From NCBI RefSeq assembly GCF_020360975.1, contig NW_025408668.1, positions 3,410,001-3,474,000 on the forward strand: a stretch of DNA of 64,000 bases, given 5' to 3'. The notes under the pieces were generated by a model that worked only from the letters and a program-made list of their open reading frames with translations, ran no database searches and had not been told where the DNA came from. The translations under genes were made by a program, and so were the position numbers. This document shows positions 39,085 to 48,929 of this stretch, piece after piece. Position 1 is the first letter of the stretch. Each line of letters begins with the position of its first letter. This DNA comes from Hirsutella rhossiliensis (taxonomy: Eukaryota > Ascomycota > Sordariomycetes > Hypocreales > Ophiocordycipitaceae).

Positions 39085-39527
39085 GTTTAACGGGGGCTTC
39101 TATACCCTAAGGAACACATAGCCCGCGCAGCAGAGTCTTTAGCAGGGTCCTTAGTAGGGTCCTTAGTAGGATCCTTAGTAGGATCCTTAGTAGAGTCTCT
39201 AGCTAGCCCTCTTCTTAATTAGATAATCCCTTAGCCCCTATTCGTCTAAGGAAGAAGAAGGGAAAATTTAGTCTATAAAAGAGGTCTCTTTTCCTCCTTA
39301 GCTAATAGATAAGATTAGTATTATTATTATCTTCTTTTATTATTAGTATTATCTTCTTTTATATCTTTTCTCCGCTAATATACCTTTTTAGCTCTCTTTG
39401 CCTTTACCTTACCCTACCTAGTACTTTCTCGTTTCCTTCGTTCCCCTTAGACCCCCTTGTCCTTCGGTATCTAGCTACTACTATTACCGTTAGCGTAGGT
39501 GTGTCTTTAGGTGTATACCGCAGTTAC
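39085..39527 (+). repeat. Left 443-bp LTR-like repeat
   Basis: It pairs with 43209-43650 in direct orientation. It starts GTTTAACGGGGG and contains five tandem 15-bp units (GTCCTTAGTAGG type) at about 39130-39206 and TATAAAAGAGG near 39278. This copy keeps CA and TG at several sites where the right copy has TA, so it has suffered less RIP. Confidence 0.8.
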
Positions 39528-39643
39528 CGTTAAAACTAGTCTCTAGGGCGTAAAGCTTCTATTTCCCTTTCCCTCTCTCCCTCTCTCTCTTAAGAAGAGG
39601 AAGAAGATACGAAAAGGGCAGAGCTAAACGAACTGCGCCGGTA

Positions 39644-41666
39644 TAGTCAACCTAGGCTATAACGATCACGTGCTATAGCGATAGTGTAGCTTTAGCGATA
39701 AGATATATATACACGAGCAATAATTAGCTGTAAAATTCCTTATCTCCCGATACTAGCGATATCGCCCTATATTTACTAATAAATCCGTTTATCTTATATA
39801 GGTATCGTTATAGGTACGTACCTACTATATTTTAGCTAGCTACCCTATAATAATATTTTCTGAATCCTTACCTTAATATCTTATTTTATAATTAATTCTA
39901 TATATATTATATATATTAGAAAAATAGGAAGGGTAATATCGATACGTCGGCAAGGTATTTCCTAAGCTTAAAGAAAGGGAATTCGTTAAAAGGCGCGAGA
40001 AAATGCGATATAGAGGCATTCGGATATTATTGCGTAGGCAAACCACTAGTAGGGACGAAAATTTGCTCAATCTACGATCTCCGAGACCCTCAGCGCTAAA
40101 TTCGCCTACGTTAACGACTTACACACACCCCACACACTCAAAAGACGGGCTGCAGACCAGCCGCTGCTTAAAGCCGCCCTTTACGAGCTCCTCTAGCGAT
40201 TTAATAACGCCGGGCACCCTGTTAATAGCGACATTATCGTCTCGCTAGCCTAGAAGCTATGGAACACGATGCCCGACTTCCGTAGGCAGCCTACACCAAG
40301 CTTCTCAAAGGGCTAGCTTGACGGCTTTAAGAAAAGGCATAGTCTTAAGCGCTACCGATAGCACGGCGAGTCAAAGACCATAGAGCAACACGACTTCAAC
40401 GATGCCCTTACCGAGACCCAAAAGCTCTGCGCTACGTATAACTCGAACGATATCTATAACGCCGACGAGACTAGGCTCTTCTAGAAGGCAACGCCTACCT
40501 ACACGATAGCCTTACGTTCGCAGAAAGGCACAAAGATCAAGAAAGACCGTATTACGCTTCTCCCTTGCTCTAACGCTACAGGCACACATCGTCTATAGCT
40601 TTAGGTAATTAGCACAGCAGCTAACCCTCGTGCCTTTGGCCGCCTTAACTATAAGATCGCAGCAATGCCGCTTTATTATCGCTCTAATAAGACTGCCTAG
40701 ATGACCTTAACTATCTTCTCTAAGTGGCTAAAGTGGTTTAATGCCTAAATAGCTGGTCGCAAGGTGTTATTATTGCTTGATAACTTTAGTGCCCACGAGT
40801 ATGCCGCTCGCGATACCGAATCCGACCTCAAAAACACACAAATACACTTCCTGCTGCCGAATTCGACCGCGCTATTCTAGCCGATGGACCAAGGGATTAT
40901 CAATAACCTTAAAGTCTACTATAAAAAGCTATAGCTCGAGTTCTTTAGTTATCTCGCATTCTAGCAACGCGATCCGCTATAAAATATAACGCTATTTAGG
41001 GCAGTCTTATGGGCTATTGAGGCGTGGGCCTCTATGAAAAATGACACTATCGCTAACTGTTAGACAATATTACGGCTTTTTGGCACACGGTTTAGGCCAC
41101 ACCAGCGCCCAAAGGATTAGGACGAGTCCCGTCAAGCTCTCCTCGAAGCTATACAGCGCGTGCGTATATAACAGGCAATGGGCATCGACAATCTTATCAA
41201 TATTAATTTAGCCGAATTTAATGCCTTCGTAAACCTAGAATTCGAATGCCTCGAGGAAATAGAAGACGAGCTTCTCGAATTTATCGCGAAGACCTTTATA
41301 GAGCTTAGTATCTCTCCCGACGAGGATCACGGCGATGACAACGACCGACCTAAGCCTACGCCAATTACAGTAGCACAAGCGTTAGAGGCTATCGAGCAAT
41401 TAATAGCCTTCGAGGAATAACAAAGCTCAGTTAACTGGGAATGCCTTCACTTTCTATGCCAGCGGCAGAGGGCAATTTGGGCGGATTGGCAGGCGGCACG
41501 CGATGCGGCAAAATCACAACAATCTATTAAGAAGTATCTTTTAGCTAATTTAGCGGGGGAATACGTATAAAGGTACTTCTAGCGCGTTTCTTTAAATATA
41601 ACGATGTCCTGACTATAACGATTAAAATGATGTGCCGGAGAGTATCGTTATAGCCCAGGTTGACTG
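39644..41666 (+). mobile_element. pogo/Fot1-type DNA transposon (2023 bp)
   Basis: Terminal inverted repeats of about 23 bp (YAGTCAACCTRGGCTATAAC...) are flanked by TA duplications at 39642-39643 and 41667-41668, the Tc1/mariner superfamily signature. The left end has one C-to-T change at its first base. The element encodes a single transposase relic. RIP is lighter than in the surroundings. Confidence 0.93.
39930..41420 (+). pseudogene. pogo/Fot1 DDE transposase relic
   Basis: A cut-and-paste transposase read in one frame with TAA/TAG stops at Gln and Trp positions. An N-terminal DNA-binding region with a CENP-B-like helix (ALYELL*RFNNAGHPV) is at about 40165-40230. The catalytic triad is preserved: Asp in YNADETRLF (codon 40464-40466), Asp in LLLLDNFSAHE (40779-40781) and Asp in PMDQGIINNLK (40887-40889). 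The last two are 36 codons apart, which fits the DD35D-type spacing of Fot1/pogo. The C-terminal part after about 41178 is acidic and open to a TAA at 41418-41420. The start codon was not determined. It cannot give full-length protein as it stands. Confidence 0.9.
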
Positions 41667-41699
41667 TACTGCCGTACCTTTCCCGTCGAGATAAGCGCT

Positions 41700-42720
41700 A
41701 GGCAGGGAAAGATTTCACCGACTTTTTTTCTTTTTCCCTAGCCGTTGGCCTAGCCGTTGGCCCAGCCGTTGGCCTAGACCATGGCCCCTGCCCCTGTCCC
41801 CTGCCCCTATCCCGGCCGAAGTCCCCTGTCCTAGCCGAAGTCCCCTGCCCTAGCCGGAGTCTCTTGCACTAGACGGAACTTTCTTTTTTTAACGAACCGA
41901 ACTTTCCTCCTAGGCAGAGCTTTCTTTTTCGATAGAGCTCTCCGGCAAGCTCTATCTACGGCAGCTACTTTAGTTATAGACGGGGACGTCTGGTCTTTGT
42001 TATAGAGGGAAGACACCTGCGCTAGCAGCAGCAGCGGACATTTTCTGGTTTTTCTTTCTCTGCCTATACGACTAGTAGCTTCCACGGGACTAACAGCTCT
42101 TCGAGACCAATAGCTCCACGGGACCAATAGCTCTACGGGACTGGCAGTCTCTATAGTCCGACAGCTTCCTCGGCCACAGTCTCGACAGCTCCTTCGGCCA
42201 TAGCCGGACAGCTTCCTTGGCTACAGTCTCGACAGCTCCTTCGGCCACAGTCCTAACAGCTTCCTTAGCTACGGTCTCGACAGCCCCTCCGCTACGGTCT
42301 TTTAGACTGCAGGCACCTCTCTTTTGCCTTGTTTCCCCCCTTTTTACTAGATTTCCCGGCAGACGTTCCGGCAGGCAACCTTTCCGTCGCGGCAGACGAT
42401 TTCTTCCTTGGTAGACGATGCCGACAGACAACCTTTTCCGTCCCGGTAGGCGATTTCCTCTTTAGCAGACGCCCTAGCAGACAGTCTTTTCCCGGCAGGC
42501 GATTTCCTCTTTAGCAGACGTTCCGGCAGACAACCTTTTCCGTCCCGGCAGGCGATTTCCCCGGCAGACTTCCATTGTAATAGACGACTTTTTTGGCAGA
42601 CGACTTCCGTGATAGACGACCTTTCCGACAGCAATAATAGCACGTAAGAGATCCTTCCTTCCGCCCTTCCCGGCACGGTCCGCAGCAGCCGACGCGGCAG
42701 GCACCTTTAAGTAGTCTTAA
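41700..42720. repeat. GC-rich minisatellite block
   Basis: Several tandem arrays follow one another. A 12-bp unit (GCCGTTGGCCTA) is near 41740-41775. An 18-bp unit (CTAGCCGAAGTCCCCTGC) is near 41810-41870. A unit of about 54 bp (ACAGCTCCTTCGGCCACAG and a variant) spans 42130-42300. A unit of about 54-60 bp built on GCAGGCGATTTCCTC and CAGACAACCTTTTCCG spans 42350-42600. CA and TG are common, so RIP is slight. Overlapping open frames on both strands here are a by-product of the repeats, and no protein is claimed. Confidence 0.8.
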
Positions 42721-42724
42721 CGAA

Positions 42725-43208
42725 AGTATAAAAAATCCCCCCTTTTCGAAATACCTAAAATAAATAAGATAAGAATAGCAATCTCTGGTATTCTCCTCCT
42801 AGGCATAGGTATTTGCCTAGGTAAAACTAGCTAGACGTAAAAGTCGCTAGGGGAAAAGAGGGTATAATTTTTAAATTTTAAATGATTTTTCTAGGTATTT
42901 CTTTAAGGACTTTTTCTATTTTTCCTTTAAGATTTCTTTCCTCTACCTTCCTCGTTAGCTTCTTCTTTCCTTTGCCTATAAGGATCTCTTTTTCTTCTTC
43001 TATTACTATTTCTTACTATTAGTCTTTAGTTAGCCTATTCCTTAGCCCGCTACTTAGTTTATTCCTTAGTCTCCCGTTACGCTATTTCTTACCTACTTAG
43101 CTGCTTAGCCTATTTACCTACTTATCTACTTATCTATTTCTTTATTCCTTAGCTATTGCCTACTTACTAACCTAGTAGACGAGGGCGTCTATTATTTATT
43201 ATAGAGGA
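42725..43208. other. RIP-mutated interior of the LTR-flanked insertion
   Basis: Pyrimidine-rich, with a loose TTAGYYTAYTYCTTAG-type repetition at 43020-43160. No gene was recognised. Confidence 0.4.
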
Positions 43209-43650
43209 GTTTAACGGGGGTATCTATACCCTAAGGAATATATAGCCCGCGTAGTAGAGTCTTTAGTAGGGTCCTTAGCAGGGTCCTTAGTAGGATCCTT
43301 AGCAGGATCCTTAGTAGAGTCTCTAGCTAGCCTTCTTCTTAATTAGATAATCCCTTAGCCCTTATTCGTCTAGGGAAGAAGGAGGAAAATTCGGTCTATA
43401 AAAGAGGTCTCTTTTCCTCCTTAGCTAGTAAATAGGATTAGCATTATTATCTTCTTCTTTTATTATTAGCATTATCTTCTTCTATATCTTTTCTCCGCTA
43501 ATATACCTTTTTAGCCCTCTTTACCTTTACTTTACCCTGCCTAGTACTTTCTCGTTTCCTTCGTTCCCCTTAGACCCCCTCGTCCTTCGGTATCTAGCTA
43601 CTGCTATTGCTATTAGCGTAGGTATATCTTTAGGTATATACCGTAGTTAC
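43209..43650 (+). repeat. Right 442-bp LTR-like repeat
   Basis: It pairs with 39085-39527. The 15-bp tandem units are at about 43255-43326 and the TATA box near 43398. The pattern of C/T and G/A differences shows it was mutated more heavily than the left copy. Confidence 0.8.
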
Positions 43651-43679
43651 TATAAAAGTAGCTAATACTAGGTAGCGTA

Positions 43680-45765
43680 TTACGCCCTAGGCTAGCTAGC
43701 GGCTTTTCTATTAACTATAATAATAATAATTACCTTAATATAGAAGTCTTTATTAATTATAGTTAGGGCTTCTTTTAGATCTTTAAGCTAATTAACTTTA
43801 ATAAGGTCTATACTACCTATACTTATATAAAAGAAGGGGCCGATAAGCTTTAGAAAGGTAGTATCGTTATCTATAATAGTAATAAGGTTATTACTACCTT
43901 TAGCTAGCTTATAGTATATTCCTATTAACTTACTTAAATTATAGGTATATATATACTAACCTCCTACTTTAGATATAAGGCGTCCCTAGTAGAGTCTTAG
44001 GGGTAATACTATTTATCGAGAGCAGCGAAAAGACTTAGAAGTAGTAGCTATAGTAGGTCGAGAAGCCTCGGAAGTAGTAGTAGTAGAAGCCTACCGCTAC
44101 TCCGGTTAGTAACCCTCGATAGGCGGCACCTAAGCCTACTAACGTTAACCCCTTTAGTCTAGCTAACGCGCTTTAGATTATCTCTAAGGAGAGCGGGCTC
44201 GGCCTTAAGGAGCTTAGTAATAAGGTTGCCTTTAGCGATATCGGCATCGATTCCCTTCTCGGCCTAAGTATTTTAGCCTAATTTAAGAACGAGCTTAATA
44301 TAGACCTCGATTTTAACGCCTTCTTTTATAAGTACCCCCTTATCGGCGACCTTAAGAGCTTCTTTAATAGCTAGACCGCTACCTTAACCCCGCCCTCTTT
44401 TAATAGCGAGGCTAGTAGGTCCGTATCGAGGACCTTAAGCGTTACCGACGTTACTATACTTAAGAGCCCCCTCCCTAAGGTCGACTTTAAGCGCGCCCTT
44501 ACTATTATCTCTAAGGAGAGCGGCTTAGGATTAAAGGACTTAACCGACGATACTAACTTTACCGACTTAGGCGTTAATTCCTTACTATCCCTTATTATCG
44601 TCGGCCGCTTCTAGAGCGAGCTCGGCCTCGATATTTAGTATAAGTCGCTCTTCCTTAAGTGCTAAACTATAGCCGATATTAAAAAGCTACTAGCCTTAGA
44701 CTTAAAGGTTAAGGAGGAGCAGCCTACTATCGCCGAGGCCGCTAAGGAGTAAAGCTAGTAGACGGTTAAGGCTAACTATAAGAAAGATATAGCTGCACGT
44801 AAAGCCCGTAAGGCGGCCGTCGACGAGCTTATAGCTAAGTATATCGCCGACTTCTCTAGCCTAGCGTCGTTGCCCTAGCGCGCCGATAACGGTAAGGTTA
44901 TCCTAGTTATAGGTGCCTTAAGTAACCTAGGCTACTACCTAGTCGCGCGTATCGCGTAGCTAGCCGATATTAAAGCTATTGTCTACCTTAACCGTAAAAA
45001 CTATAGTAAGGCTAATAAGTATTAAGATAAGGCTATAGCGATAAGAGGTATTTACTTCCTTAAAGCGCTTAAGTATAAGCTATAGGTCTATTAAACTAAT
45101 TCGGCTAAGCCTTAACTAGGCCTCTTAGAGAGCGTCTACGAGTACCTAGCTAGCTAAGTATATAACGTATAGCCTATAAGCGTTAAGCGGCCCCTCGCCG
45201 GCTTTAAGTTAAAGTTTTAGGTAATACGTAATATTATCGACCTAGCCCGTAATACCGCCTCGCGCCGCTTAGAGTCGTTTAAGTTTAGCTTCTAGCTAGT
45301 ATTATCTATTAGCGTTATTAGCTACTATAGTATAGCTAAGTATAGTAGTAGTAATAGTAATAGGATTATAGTGCCTAAGTAGTAAATAAATATTAATATA
45401 GTACTACCTATTAGTTATAGCGACGCTAAGTAGGGATATAAGCGTATACTTAACGAGACGCTATATTAGTATCCTAACCGCTTCCGTCCTATAGTCGTTT
45501 GCTTAAGTTAGATCGCTAGGTCTAGGGATTAGAATATTATAGAGCACTTCCCCTTCCTTATTAAATCGTTATAAACGCTTTAAGCGCTACTTAATATTAA
45601 CGGTACTATTTTTTAAACGCTTATTAACGACGTTGCTAGTACGCTCTTAGACCTAGTCGTATTAGATCGTAAGCCTTATAACTTTTACTATATTAATAAC
45701 CCCGTCGGCTAAGATATAACGACCGGTGTTATTCTTAAGGGATAAACCTATCGAGGGGTTTATAT
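43680..45765 (+). pseudogene. NR-PKS 3' fragment: end of PT, two ACPs, thioester reductase
   Basis: At about 43740-43940 the frame INYNNN...FINYS*GFF*IF to KGSIVIYNSNKVITTF matches the end of a product-template domain. ACP1 has DIGIDSLLGLS at about 44237-44270 and ACP2 has DLGVNSLLSLI at about 44563-44600; each keeps the phosphopantetheine Ser. A charged linker leads to a reductase of the NAD_binding_4 type: the nucleotide-binding GALSNLG is at about 44910-44945, and VKRPLAGF, a VISYYS-like segment and YSDAKQGYKRILNETL follow, with NPVGQ near 45710. The order SAT-(KS-AT)-PT-ACP-ACP-R is that of reductively releasing non-reducing PKSs making aromatic aldehydes. No methyltransferase lies between ACP2 and R. 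KS and AT are absent. Confidence 0.85.
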
Positions 45766-46165
45766 TAGCAGATATAATAGGGCGTGGTCTAAGCAATAAT
45801 AAGTATATTACGTTAGTAATAAGTTAGAGGTTATAGACTATAGACTATAACTAGGTAATTAGAATTAAAGATAGAATCATAATAAAGATCTATATTAAAA
45901 GCTAGAGAGCTATTTATCTAAAAGAGTAAAAGTAGGTAGCTATATATACCTATAGAGACTATCCTTAGATTATAGGCCTAGCTATAATCCTTAACGTTAG
46001 ATCGTATAGAGCGTAGTAATCTCGTTAATCCTAGATTACTTAGATCTCTACGATCCCCTCGATCCTATATCTATTAAATAGTTATGCCGACTATTTATCC
46101 GTTAGACCGTGTTACGTGCTTAACGCGGTCGACCGTTAGCGGCCTAATAGCCGTAGTCGTAATAC
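45766..46165 (-). repeat. Possible 3' LTR of chromovirus element 4
   Basis: On the minus strand a purine tract (AAAAGGAGGGGAGATATCG) is followed by TATTACGACTAC, a plausible RIP form of a TG-starting LTR, downstream of the pol of element 4. The sequence runs to the end of recognisable PKS reading near 45765. The partner LTR is not in the window, so limits are approximate. Confidence 0.35.
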
Positions 46166-46990
46166 GATATCTCCCCTCCTTTTAGTCTTATCCGTAAGAC
46201 CTATTATAGCTACCTTAGCCGCTATATATAAATATACCCTTATCGCGTTATACGTAAGTATATCGTTCCTTATCTATTTATCCTTTTAGGATATACTGCT
46301 AATAGTATATCTAGTCGTATACTAAAAAATCGTTCCCGAAAAGCCTCTAAGCGCGCTACTCTTACCGAATATATCGACTTAAGTAGAGATCCTATTAATA
46401 TACTATATACTCGATACTTTAAGGCAAAGAAGATAAATTATTAGATAGCTAAAAATTCTTCGCGCTATAATAATTATATTGCTAGTAGTCGTCCCTATTA
46501 TAATAGTATTTTAGTAGCCTCTTCTTATAGGTATCTTTTAATTCTTTTTATACGTAGTAGCTAATATATTTCTTTAGTAACTAAATTATTAGCAGAGCAG
46601 TATAGGCTATATTCTAAAGAGGAGGAAGCTAGGGAAGCCTTATTAGAGCTTTAGGCATAGCCTATAAATCTTTAGTCGTAAATATCTATTGCCGTTAATC
46701 GTTTAGCTTATATCTAGAAGATTTAAAATCGTATAAAGGAAAAGAGTTCTAAGTTATTTCGTCGTAGTATCTAAGAAGTAGATGCTAAGGATAGCGTTTT
46801 ACCTACGCTCGATATATATAAGCATTAAGTAGTAAATAACTTATAATCGTTAGGCGTTCTTAATAAGGCGAATTAGTCCTTATTTAGTATTAGCGAGGAG
46901 TTTATAGATCTTAGTCCTTTAATCCCTCCTAAACCTTCTAGTAAAATTATCGAAGTAAAGAGCTATAGTAGGTTAAGTACTTAAGTAGTT
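46166..46990 (+). pseudogene. Convergent antisense frame downstream of element 4 pol
   Basis: About 270 codons on the plus strand, meeting almost only TAA/TAG stops, face the minus-strand pol of element 4 and overlap its last part. The middle of the product (about 46560-46760) is a charged helix-rich region (LLAEQYRLYSKEEEAREALL and beyond) likely to form a coiled coil. The end is Pro/Ser/Lys-rich. I do not recognise a family. Its position matches the frames at 7050-7935 and 53000-54545, but the sequences share no obvious motif. Confidence 0.45.
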
Positions 46991-47368
46991 CCTAGGTATT
47001 TTCCTTTAATCTATATCCCTTTTACTTAATAAGGTATTTTTATTACTAACCTTATTTTCTTATATTTAGTATTTATTTTACTTTATATTCTTAATCGTCG
47101 TTAACTTTAAATTTTTCCTATTATTTAGCGTTTTATAGTACTAGTTTTAATAATAAGATATAAAATATCGGGTATATCCGTATTATCGTTAGTAGCGAAA
47201 GTTTATAGTTAACTTTTAAAATAGTTTTCTTAACCTTAAACGGTCTAAGTTTCTTAAAATCTAATTTATTACTTAGTCGTTTTATTTTAATATTTCGTTA
47301 TATAAGGTAGACTATATCTCCCTCTCGAAAGATTAGTCCTTATAATCTTTTCTAATTATAGTAAGTAG
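46900..47368 (-). pseudogene. Element 4 pol relic, 3' part: integrase tail and chromodomain
   Basis: Minus-strand reading gives REGDIVYLI, RRP-like SNKLDFKKLRPFKV, PIFYILLLKL (for HPxFHVSLLK) and, near 47030, KYLIK*KGY, the chromodomain core with Trp as a stop. It is the direct continuation of the integrase at 55187-55960, separated from it by insertion of element 3. The duplication atatt at 47369-47373 marks the break. Confidence 0.85.
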
Positions 47369-47373
47369 ATATT

Positions 47374-47630
47374 TATAAGAGCGCTACTAGGAGGTATAGG
47401 CTAATAAAGCACTCGGGTATATAGTACTAATATATTAGTAGGGTATTAGCAGGGAATTATACCTACCCCGCTCGTATATTATAGACTACTCGCTACTCCG
47501 ACTAAAGAGGAAAAATCCCTCTTCTCGTAAGCTTTAGTCTTACGACAAGGAGAATATAATATATATAGCGTAGTACCTCTAGCTATCTCTACTACCTAAC
47601 TAATTATACTATAATACGTATTCCCTTATA
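47374..47630 (+). repeat. 5' LTR of element 3
   Basis: The 257-bp repeat is matched at 54925-55181. It shares the TATAAGAG start with the TRIM and with the possible LTR of element 1, but not the rest of their sequence. Confidence 0.93.
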
Positions 47631-47839
47631 ATTTTTAAAGCTTCCCTTTTTAGTTACCTAGTAGAGATAGCTACTTAGAGAAAACTATATAACGCTCCTA
47701 TAGCGCGATATAGTAGTTAACTAGTCGAGGCCTCTTCGTTACGTATATCGAGTATCTACTTAGGAGATAAAGAATAAGAAGATATATCCTTAAAATAGAC
47801 CCCTACTATAAACAGCGTTATAACTATATCGAAGATATC

Positions 47840-48740
47840 GCTACCTATAGGCGTAAGATAACCGTCTTATAAGGAAAAGCTCACGGCCCTATAAGCGCGC
47901 GTTAAGGAGCTAAAGGAGACGAAACGCCTATAAGATCGCGTTATATAATTAAAGGAGGAAATTGCTAAACGCGCTAGTGCTATCGCTATCCGTTTAGGGA
48001 AGCGTCGACGGTCCTACTCCCCTAAATCGGACGGTAGTCGCGGTAGCGAGGTTAAGATTAAAAATATCGCTTAATTATCCTAACCTACTAATATACGGAA
48101 ACGTCTAGACTAGACTTACGATCTAGAGGACGCCTTTAAGGCAGCGCCTAGACGCTTTTATCGCGACGAAATAAAGATCCTCTATGCGGTAGATTATATA
48201 TATAGCGACTATAAAGCGAGATAGCGCCGATACCTTAAAGAATAGACGCCGATTAACCGAACTAAATATAGCACGGATTAGGTATACTTTAAGGAATAGA
48301 TATTTATCTTAATTAAGGATACTACGAATAGGGAGATACTATTAGCGACGTAATTAAAGGAGGCTCGCTAACGAGAAGGCTAGTCCCCCCTAGAGTTTAG
48401 CTTATACCTTAACTTCTTAAAGAGGTATTTCGAACGCCTATTAGAAAAGGCACGTGCTCTTCCGTTTTTCGCTAAGCTAGAGCTATAACTTCGGGACTAA
48501 ATTAACCTTTATTCGATACCTATCTATACCTACTAATAGGAAGAGCTTATATAAGTCGCTTAACGATATTAAGATACTACTACTAATAAGAGGCGACGTA
48601 CTAATACTACTTCTACCCTTAGAGGAACCGGGAATAGAAGTAGTGCTATACCCTAAGGCGGTACGTATAAGGGAAGGAATTAGAGAGGCCGATAAGCTAG
48701 GCTAAATCGTTAAGGAAATATTACCGATTCGACCGATAAC
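47840..48740 (+). pseudogene. Element 3 gag relic
   Basis: A coiled-coil-like start (ELKETKRL, IQLKEEIAKRAS) leads to a capsid-like region with LYLNFLKRYFERLLEKA. A basic, Gly/Arg-rich tail follows near 48600-48720. Stops are TAA/TAG only. No clear CCHC knuckle is visible. Confidence 0.65.
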
Positions 48741-48929
48741 TAGTAAGCTAGCGATATACTTACTAGGGGCCGAACTAGGGGACGTTATCGAGGAAGAGGA
48801 TCTTTTACTCGATCGGGAATTATATATTTCTAATATAATAAGCCGGGACACCTATCTATAGAATATACTAATTCTTTAAAAGTAGAAACCCTAGTAAAGA
48901 CTCTTAGACTCGATACTATAAAATAGGGA

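Larger units (their letters stand above)
39085..43650 (+). mobile_element. LTR-flanked insertion inside the PKS relic
   Basis: Direct repeats of about 443 bp lie at both ends, each with a TATA box (CTATAAAAGAGG) and an upstream 15-bp tandem repeat array, as expected of LTR U3 regions. The interior has a pogo transposon (39644-41666) and GC-rich minisatellites but no gag or pol. It could be a non-autonomous LARD-like element or the product of recombination between two insertions. I could not find a matching target duplication at its ends. Confidence 0.6.

Noticed and set aside
39130..39206. CRISPR or satellite array
   Set aside because: Contiguous 15-bp units without spacers, present in both LTR-like repeats, so they are part of the LTR.
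39873..40248. Short open frames on both strands near the start of the pogo element
   Set aside because: They are out of frame with, or antisense to, the transposase whose motifs are clear in another frame.
40777..40989. Plus-strand open frame of about 70 codons
   Set aside because: It overlaps the catalytic part of the transposase in a different frame.
41831..42704. Several overlapping open frames on both strands
   Set aside because: They come from GC-rich tandem repeats; translations are repetitive and overlap on both strands.
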